Below the pieces are notes generated by a model, which made no database searches, was not told the DNA's origin, and saw only the letters and a list, made by a program, of their open reading frames with translations. A DNA stretch of 64,000 bases from Campylobacter avium LMG 24591 (GTDB taxonomy: Bacteria; Campylobacterota; Campylobacteria; Campylobacterales; Campylobacteraceae), in NCBI RefSeq assembly GCF_002238335.1, contig NZ_CP022347.1:1116001-1180000 (forward strand), written 5' to 3'. Positions 58,647-64,000 of the stretch are shown in pieces. Each line of letters starts with the position of its first letter. The first letter of the stretch is position 1. A program made the position numbers and the translations under genes.

Positions 58647-60423
58647 TTTTTGCTAAATTTCGTGGCATATCCACATCGTTTCCAAGTCTTATTGAAATTT
58701 CCATTGCTAGAAGCTGTATGATTATCATCATTTCAAAAAATTCACACATAAAATGCTCTTGCTCGCTAGTTTTTATAAAGTCATCTCCAAGCTCAAATTC
58801 AAGCGGAGAAAGACATAAAACCGTGGAATCTCTAGCGATTAGCTCCTCTACATTTGACTTAGTTTTATCATACAAACAAAGCTTAGGCATCAAAGCTATA
58901 GTGTAAAGTTTACTGTCTGCTAAGGCGATAGGGCCGTGCTTCATCTCTCCTGCTGGATAACCCTCAGCGTGCAAGTAAGAAAGCTCTTTAAGCTTTAAAG
59001 CACCCTCTAAGGCAAGAGGATAAAAAACATCTCTGCCTATAAAGAAAAAGCCGTGTCCGTCTAGATATCTCTTTGATAGTCTGTGAATTTTATCGTGAAG
59101 CTTTTGAGAAACCAAGCTTACATTCGGGCTGTGCCTTAATGCCTTAAGTTCCAAGCTCATATCAAAGCCCTTTTTTTGAGCCATAAAAATAGCTAAAAGC
59201 CACAAGCTTAAAACCTGCGTAGCAAAGGCCTTGGTAGAGGCAACGCCCTTTTCTATCCCTGCTCTTGTTAAAATGCTAATGTCTGCTAAGCGAACTATGC
59301 TTGAGTTATCGACATTGCAAATCGCTAAGGTCTTTGCCCCATTTTGCTTAGCTATCTTTAAAGCCTCCAAAGTATCGGCTGTTTCACCGCTTTGAGATAT
59401 GACTATAAAAAGTGTATTAGGCTTTAAAATCGCTTCTTTGTACCTAAATTCACTAGCAATCTCAACAGTACTCTTAATCTTAGCAAGTCTTGCGAAAAGA
59501 TAGGATGAAACTAAGGCCGCATGGTAGCTAGTGCCGCAAGCACAAAGACTTATCTCATCTATATCAGCAAGGCTTTCTTTGCTAAGCTCGTCAAAAACGA
59601 CCTCTTCTCCATCAATCCTACCCATTAAAACCTCGCTCATCACCCTACTTTGCTCGTAAATTTCTTTTTCCATAAAAAATCTAAAGCCGTCTTTTTGAGC
59701 GTAGGCCTTGTCATTTGTGAGCTTAACAAAGGAATTTGCCTTTAATTTATCATTTTCATAAATCACAAGCTCGCCCTTGCTAACATAGCCATAACTTAAA
59801 TCCTCAAGGTAAATAACCTCGGTGCTATGGCCTATTAGCGGTGCGTCACTTGAACTTAAGTAAAATTCATCCTTATCTTTAGCCACTATAAGAGGTGCGG
59901 CGTTTTTAGCGAAAAATATTTTATTTGGATCTTTTTTAGAAATTAACAAGGTAGCAAAAGCACCTTTTAGCTTGGAAACTAAGGTTTTAAAGGCTTCAAA
60001 AGCATCCAAATTTTTTGCATAATACTCAAAAAGCTGAACTATAACCTCCGTATCAGTTTGCGACACAAAGCTAACCCCTTCTTTTTCTAAAAACTCTTTT
60101 AACTCCTTGTAATTTTCAATAATGCCGTTGTGTATAACGCAAGAATACTGCCCTAAATGCGGGTGAGCGTTTATCTCAGTAGGCTTGCCATGGGTTGCCC
60201 ATCTTGTGTGGCCTATGCAAAGACCAAAACCATCACTGCTAAAAGCTGAGCATTTATTTGCCAAATTTTCAAGCTTTCCTACAGCTTTAAAAAAGCTTAA
60301 TTCTCCATCTTTTAAAACTGCAAGCCCAGCACTGTCATAACCTCTGTACTCTAACTCCTTAAGTCCTTCTAGGACGAATTGTTTTTTTTCTTTGTTGCCT
60401 ATGTAGCCTACTATTCCGCACAT
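58630..60423 (-). CDS. glmS: Glutamine-fructose-6-phosphate aminotransferase
   Basis: A 597-residue enzyme that makes glucosamine-6-phosphate, the entry to UDP-GlcNAc for peptidoglycan, lipooligosaccharide and nonulosonic acids. MCGIVGYIG puts the nucleophilic Cys at position 1 after Met removal, which fixes the start at 60423 (GGAG five bases upstream). The glutaminase domain is followed by two SIS domains (VISQSGETADT; FIGRDVFYPLALEGALKLKE) and the C-terminal LAKSVTVE. The ATG is three bases past the GlnD-like stop, and the end overlaps the first maf gene. Confidence 0.97.
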   Translation of the reverse strand: MCGIVGYIGNKEKKQFVLEGLKELEYRGYDSAGLAVLKDGELSFFKAVGKLENLANKCSAFSSDGFGLCIGHTRWATHGKPTEINAHPHLGQYSCVIHNGIIENYKELKEFLEKEGVSFVSQTDTEVIVQLFEYYAKNLDAFEAFKTLVSKLKGAFATLLISKKDPNKIFFAKNAAPLIVAKDKDEFYLSSSDAPLIGHSTEVIYLEDLSYGYVSKGELVIYENDKLKANSFVKLTNDKAYAQKDGFRFFMEKEIYEQSRVMSEVLMGRIDGEEVVFDELSKESLADIDEISLCACGTSYHAALVSSYLFARLAKIKSTVEIASEFRYKEAILKPNTLFIVISQSGETADTLEALKIAKQNGAKTLAICNVDNSSIVRLADISILTRAGIEKGVASTKAFATQVLSLWLLAIFMAQKKGFDMSLELKALRHSPNVSLVSQKLHDKIHRLSKRYLDGHGFFFIGRDVFYPLALEGALKLKELSYLHAEGYPAGEMKHGPIALADSKLYTIALMPKLCLYDKTKSNVEELIARDSTVLCLSPLEFELGDDFIKTSEQEHFMCEFFEMMIIIQLLAMEISIRLGNDVDMPRNLAKSVTVE

Positions 60424-60425
60424 TT

Positions 60426-62702
60426 TCACTCCATTGTTAAAGAATTTATTAGCTCTTGTTTAAAGTCTAAAAGCTTATCTGTTTTTTCAAAGATAAAGGT
60501 ATTTCTAGTCCTTTGCCTTACAGTTTGTATCTTTGCTGCACTAAGTTTTAAGTTAAATTTAGCAAAAACACTCATCACAAAAGCCATCAAGCCCTTGCTG
60601 TCTTTGGTATTTAAACTCAACTTAACATAGTTTTTAGAATACTCTGGCACGAATTTTAACTCATCTTTTTTAATCATCGGTTTTTTAACTTCGTTTTTAC
60701 CTATATTTAAAGCCCTTTTTTCTAAAATTTTGTAAAGTTTTTGTATATCCTCATCGCTTAAAACATCGCTATATTCAAACCTTAAGTAAATTTTATCATC
60801 AAAAAGTTCGTAAAAATTCATGGAAAGCAAATTTAAATTTGCAAGCAAAAACAAGATGTTTTCAACCCTAAAATCACTCTTGGCAAAGAGTTCCACAACC
60901 AAGTTTTTTTCGTTGTTTAAGATAATTTTGTATGAGTTTTCATCAGCCATAACAGAAACAAAAATAATCTTTTCAAAGCTATTTTTTATAAAAAATAAAT
61001 TTGATTTTATATGGCATATCTTATTTTGCATGCTGCTACTTAGGGCTAGAAAATCTTTGTTTCTTTTTAAAATTTGCTCTTTTTTAAGCCGTCTGGTGCT
61101 TTCATCTAAGAAACTTTCATCCAAAAAGGCGTTTAAAGAATTTTCTAAAAGTTTATTTAAAGAATTTAAAAAAAAGCTATCAGCATAGTTTAAAGCCTTG
61201 GCACTTAGCTTTGTTAAAAGATACAAAAGTCTTAAATCCTCTTGCTTTTTAAACCTCGAAATAAGAGAAAAAATAACAGTTTCATTATCTATATCTTCTT
61301 TAAAAACTATATCTTTCATAAGATGAAAATTCTTGCAAAAGAGCAAGGCTTTATCTATGTGGCTTGGCTTGAAATTTAACTTACTAGCATAGGCTCTATA
61401 AATATTGGCTAAAGAAAGCTCGTTATCCTCTTTTAAAAAAGCTAGCAAAATGCTTAATTTTAGCAACGCAAACTCATCTTGGCTAAGATTAAATTCATTA
61501 AAATCCTTATAATTCTCCTCAACTTCTTTCACACAAAGCAAAGCATTGTCACAAGTGCTATACTCATGCTCATAATCCATCAAAAATCTAAGAGCAAAAA
61601 AAGGCTTTAAACAGTGCTTCATCTGCTTAGAATCAAGCAAAAGCCTTAAAAGATGAAAGCTATGTTCTTTGCATAAAATTTGTTTAAAAATATCTAAGTC
61701 AAAATTAGCAAAATCAAGCCTACTTAAATGCAAAACAAACTCGGGCCTAAAACAGTCATCTAAATTTAGGCATTTTTGCAAAAAGCTATTGCAGTTTATA
61801 TCTTTTAATAAAAGCTCGTCCTTATTTTTCAGTATATTTAAAAGACACAGGCCGATAAAATGCCTACAAGCAAGGCTTTTTCTAAGTAAAATTTCATAAG
61901 AATGTAAATTTTTCTTATCTTTTATGAACATCAATTTCGCGATATTTTGCGTATCATTTAGCAAAAACATATCCGTATCTTTGCTTAAATTCAAATTCAT
62001 AGCAGCCTGCAAAGATAGTAAAAAATCGCTACTTAAGCGAATTTTAGACAGCTCATCCTCGCTAAACATAGCCTTAAGCTCGTCTTTAAAAAGTATGAAA
62101 AGCTCGTCCAACTTTTTTATATCATTTAGGCCGCCAAAGTCTTTTTTGATATTAAATTCTTGCTTTAAAAATGAAAGCTTACATTCTGTATTTTTGCGAA
62201 TTTCATCTAAAAAAGCACTCTTTTTTTCCAAAAATGACAGCCTAAACTCATCTTTTACGCTCTTAAATAGCTGCTTAGAACCACACAAAAAACGCGTGTT
62301 TATAATGTTTAATGTCTTATTTTGTATGGCGCTAAGCTCGTATATATCGTAAAATACCTTACAGCCGATATCTTCTAAAAGCCTTATGCTAGCTTTTATG
62401 ATTTGCCTTAAATTATAAGCTTTTAAATCCTTATAAACAAAGAGCAAATCAAGCCCTTGATGAACTGTGAGCTTGTTTGAAGCGTAAAGTTTTGTAGCAA
62501 AGATACAAATTGGCACCGAGCTTGGCAAAAAATCCTCAAAAAAGTCTTTTAAAACAAGCTCATAACTTTCTTTAACAAAAAAATCCATCTCCTTGGAATA
62601 ATACAAAGCAAAGGAACCCTGCTTGGCAAAATGCTTGTGGCAGCATTTTTGCGTATCTGTGAATTTTTGTTTTAATGTATTTACCGTGCTTATATCCAAC
62701 AA
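60426..62702 (-). CDS. GlnD-like protein with degenerate catalytic motifs
   Basis: A 758-residue protein related to the PII uridylyltransferase/uridylyl-removing enzyme GlnD. Relationship shows in FGGLNDIKKLDELF (GlnD GPGGLRDI region), NIINTRFLCGS, and a C-terminal ACT domain (KDSKGLMAFVMSVFAKFNLKL; TFIFEK). The nucleotidyltransferase site GG-x-DxD reads HQGLDLLF, keeping only one of the two Asp, and no HD pair is seen where the UR domain should be (LLAFLKEDNELSLANIYRAY). It may be a regulatory relic. Start is TTG at 62702, seven bases after AGGA. It precedes glmS by two bases. Confidence 0.7.
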   Translation of the reverse strand: MLDISTVNTLKQKFTDTQKCCHKHFAKQGSFALYYSKEMDFFVKESYELVLKDFFEDFLPSSVPICIFATKLYASNKLTVHQGLDLLFVYKDLKAYNLRQIIKASIRLLEDIGCKVFYDIYELSAIQNKTLNIINTRFLCGSKQLFKSVKDEFRLSFLEKKSAFLDEIRKNTECKLSFLKQEFNIKKDFGGLNDIKKLDELFILFKDELKAMFSEDELSKIRLSSDFLLSLQAAMNLNLSKDTDMFLLNDTQNIAKLMFIKDKKNLHSYEILLRKSLACRHFIGLCLLNILKNKDELLLKDINCNSFLQKCLNLDDCFRPEFVLHLSRLDFANFDLDIFKQILCKEHSFHLLRLLLDSKQMKHCLKPFFALRFLMDYEHEYSTCDNALLCVKEVEENYKDFNEFNLSQDEFALLKLSILLAFLKEDNELSLANIYRAYASKLNFKPSHIDKALLFCKNFHLMKDIVFKEDIDNETVIFSLISRFKKQEDLRLLYLLTKLSAKALNYADSFFLNSLNKLLENSLNAFLDESFLDESTRRLKKEQILKRNKDFLALSSSMQNKICHIKSNLFFIKNSFEKIIFVSVMADENSYKIILNNEKNLVVELFAKSDFRVENILFLLANLNLLSMNFYELFDDKIYLRFEYSDVLSDEDIQKLYKILEKRALNIGKNEVKKPMIKKDELKFVPEYSKNYVKLSLNTKDSKGLMAFVMSVFAKFNLKLSAAKIQTVRQRTRNTFIFEKTDKLLDFKQELINSLTME

Positions 62703-62802
62703 GAAAAATCCTAAAAAATAAAAATAATTATAACAAATTTTAAATTCTTGTTGGTTTAAAAAAAATTGCTAAAATGCCTCCATTTTAAGCTCGGAGTTTG
62801 AT

Positions 62803-63870
62803 ATGAAAAGCCTTTTACAAGCTTTGGAAAATGAAGAAAGAATTAAAGAAGAAGATTGCTACAAACTGTACGATTTAGACCTTTTTACGCTAGCTAAATA
62901 CGCACACAAAAAAAGACAAAATTTACACGGAAAAAAGGTGTATTTTAATGTAAACAGACACATAAATCCCACAAATATCTGCGCTGATACTTGCAAATTT
63001 TGCGCCTTTTCAGCTCATAGAAAAAATCCTAATCCCTACTTCATGAGCCACGATGAGATAATGCAAGTAGTTGATGAAACCGTAAAAAACGATACTAAAG
63101 AAATTCACATAGTTTCAGCACATAATAAAGACAGGTCTTGGCAGTGGTATTTAGAAATTTTTAAACTCATAAAAGATAAGTATCCGCACCTACACATAAA
63201 GGCTATGACAGCTGCTGAGATAGACTTTTTATACCGCCGTTTTAAGCTAAACTATGAAGAAACCATAGAAAAGATGATAGAGTATGGCGTTGATTCCATG
63301 CCAGGAGGCGGAGCTGAAATCTTTGATGAGGAAATTAGAGCTAAAATTTGTAAGGGCAAGGTAAGCAGCGAAAATTGGCTAAAAATTCATAAACTTTGGC
63401 ATCAAAAAGGCAGACAAAGTAACGCTACTATGCTTTTTGGACACATAGAAAAAAAAGAACACAGAATAGACCATATGCTAAGACTTAGACGCTTGCAAGA
63501 TGAGACAAAGGGTTTTAATGCCTTTATACCGCTTGTTTGGCAAAAGGATAATAGCTTTTTAGAGGTCGAGCAAAGCTTGCAAAGTGAGGAAATTTTAAAA
63601 ACCATAGCCATTGCAAGATTAGTTCTTGATAATATCAAAAACATAAAGGCTTATTGGGCTACCATGGGCATAAATTTAGCTATGGTGGCACAGGAATTTG
63701 GAGCAAATGATTTAGACGGAACCATAGAAAAAGAAAGCATACAAAGTGCGGGCGGGGCAAAAAGCGCTAGAGGAATGAAGCTAAAAACCTTTATCGACAT
63801 GATAAAAACATCAAATTTAATCCCTATCGAGCGGGATTCTTTATATAATGAATTAAAAAGTTATGCCTAA
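62803..63870 (+). CDS. mqnE: Aminofutalosine synthase MqnE (radical SAM)
   Basis: A 355-residue radical SAM enzyme of the futalosine route to menaquinone. The 4Fe-4S cluster Cys are Cys60, Cys64 and Cys67 in NICADTCKFCAFSAH. VSAHNKDRSWQWYLEI, MPGGGAEIFDEEIR and QSAGGAKSARGMKLK are typical of the MqnE/MqnC group, and the length fits MqnE. CGGAG lies nine bases upstream of the ATG. The stop overlaps the permease start by one base. Confidence 0.93.
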   Translation: MKSLLQALENEERIKEEDCYKLYDLDLFTLAKYAHKKRQNLHGKKVYFNVNRHINPTNICADTCKFCAFSAHRKNPNPYFMSHDEIMQVVDETVKNDTKEIHIVSAHNKDRSWQWYLEIFKLIKDKYPHLHIKAMTAAEIDFLYRRFKLNYEETIEKMIEYGVDSMPGGGAEIFDEEIRAKICKGKVSSENWLKIHKLWHQKGRQSNATMLFGHIEKKEHRIDHMLRLRRLQDETKGFNAFIPLVWQKDNSFLEVEQSLQSEEILKTIAIARLVLDNIKNIKAYWATMGINLAMVAQEFGANDLDGTIEKESIQSAGGAKSARGMKLKTFIDMIKTSNLIPIERDSLYNELKSYA

Positions 63871-64000
63871 TGCTTATATTTGACTTAAAAGGACACAAAA
63901 CAACTGTTAAAACCGAGCTTGTAGCTGGCTTTACTACATTTTTAACTATGATTTACATCCTGCCTGTAAATTCGCACATCTTAAGTGGTGCAAACATGCC
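63870..64000 (+). CDS. NCS2-family nucleobase permease (5' end only)
   Basis: The ATG at 63870 overlaps the mqnE stop (TAATG). The 43 visible codons read MLIFDLKGHKTTVKTELVAG and then TTFLTMIYILPVNSHILSGANM-type sequence, the start of an AzgA/NCS2 purine or xanthine-uracil permease with its first transmembrane helix. The remainder is beyond the window. In C. jejuni a permease of this kind follows the mqnE homologue. Confidence 0.8.
   Translation, partial: MLIFDLKGHKTTVKTELVAGFTTFLTMIYILPVNSHILSGANM

Overview
This window comes from a low-GC epsilonproteobacterium (Campylobacterota), almost certainly a thermotolerant Campylobacter close to C. jejuni and C. upsaliensis/helveticus. The basis is protein-level recognition together with gene order I recall from C. 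jejuni: hemC-proS-hemA-polyprenyl synthase; ceuBCDE; pldA-mobA-NFACT-cdsA-dxr-pgp1-tsaD-pseudopilin; lolA-secA-lolC; and glmS, a GlnD-like gene, then mqnE. Tandem flagellin genes with sigma28 and sigma54 promoters, Maf-type flagellin glycosylation genes and poly-G contingency tracts fit the same group. I cannot fix the species.

Layout. 1-3023: an AsmA/YhdP-like gene that runs off the left edge, divergent from and overlapping mltG. 3024-4652: an orphan NiFe-hydrogenase small-subunit-like protein. 4841-9203: a tightly overlapped minus-strand operon atpB, small membrane protein, gatB, gpsA, and a dihydroorotase homologue that has lost its metal ligands. 9348-13739: groESL, divergent from an AsmA-like periplasmic protein. 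13776-15205: a phase-variable SGNH-hydrolase-like gene, switched OFF here by a G11 tract. 15314-18084: radA, a type II NADH dehydrogenase and a 33-codon small ORF. 18090-25834: the minus-strand cluster DUF2018, periplasmic protein, polyprenyl synthase, hemA, proS, FxsA-like, hemC, ubiD. 25945-32489: ftsK, then the iron-siderophore importer ceuBCDE. 32633-33288: a RelE/ParE-type toxin-antitoxin pair with an operator-like repeat. 33555-33698: 18 perfect copies of an octanucleotide repeat. 33945-35682: a DASS/SLC13 transporter followed by two very small membrane proteins. 35895-40068: two flagellin genes. 40077-47960: pldA and mobA on the minus strand, then a plus-strand run from the NFACT protein to a pseudopilin. 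47957-52874: pagP and lolA (minus), secA and lolC/E (plus). 52876-62702: a minus-strand operon GlnD-like, glmS and three tandem maf genes. 62803-64000: mqnE and the start of an NCS2 permease.

How the parts work together. Envelope functions dominate: OM lipoprotein sorting (lolA, lolC/E), lipid A and phospholipid modification (pagP, pldA, cdsA), peptidoglycan processing (mltG, pgp1), AsmA-family proteins, and flagellar filament with glycosylation (two flagellins, three Maf enzymes). GlmS supplies glucosamine-6-phosphate, a precursor for the nucleotide sugars that feed flagellar sialic-acid-like sugars, so the glmS-maf arrangement is metabolically sensible. Isoprenoid, quinone and heme supply is also present (dxr, polyprenyl synthase, ubiD, mqnE, hemA, hemC).

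Most notable signals. The middle maf gene carries two G tracts (G9 and G11) near its 3' end. At G11 it ends early; at G10 it would gain an 18-residue tail and end in an ATGA overlap with the next maf gene. The SGNH-like gene has a G11 switch in its coding region plus a T15 tract abutting its -10 box. A PagP homologue with an intact catalytic triad is present. Two housekeeping-family proteins, PyrC-like and GlnD-like, appear to have lost their catalytic residues. No rRNA, tRNA, IS element or CRISPR array was recognised.
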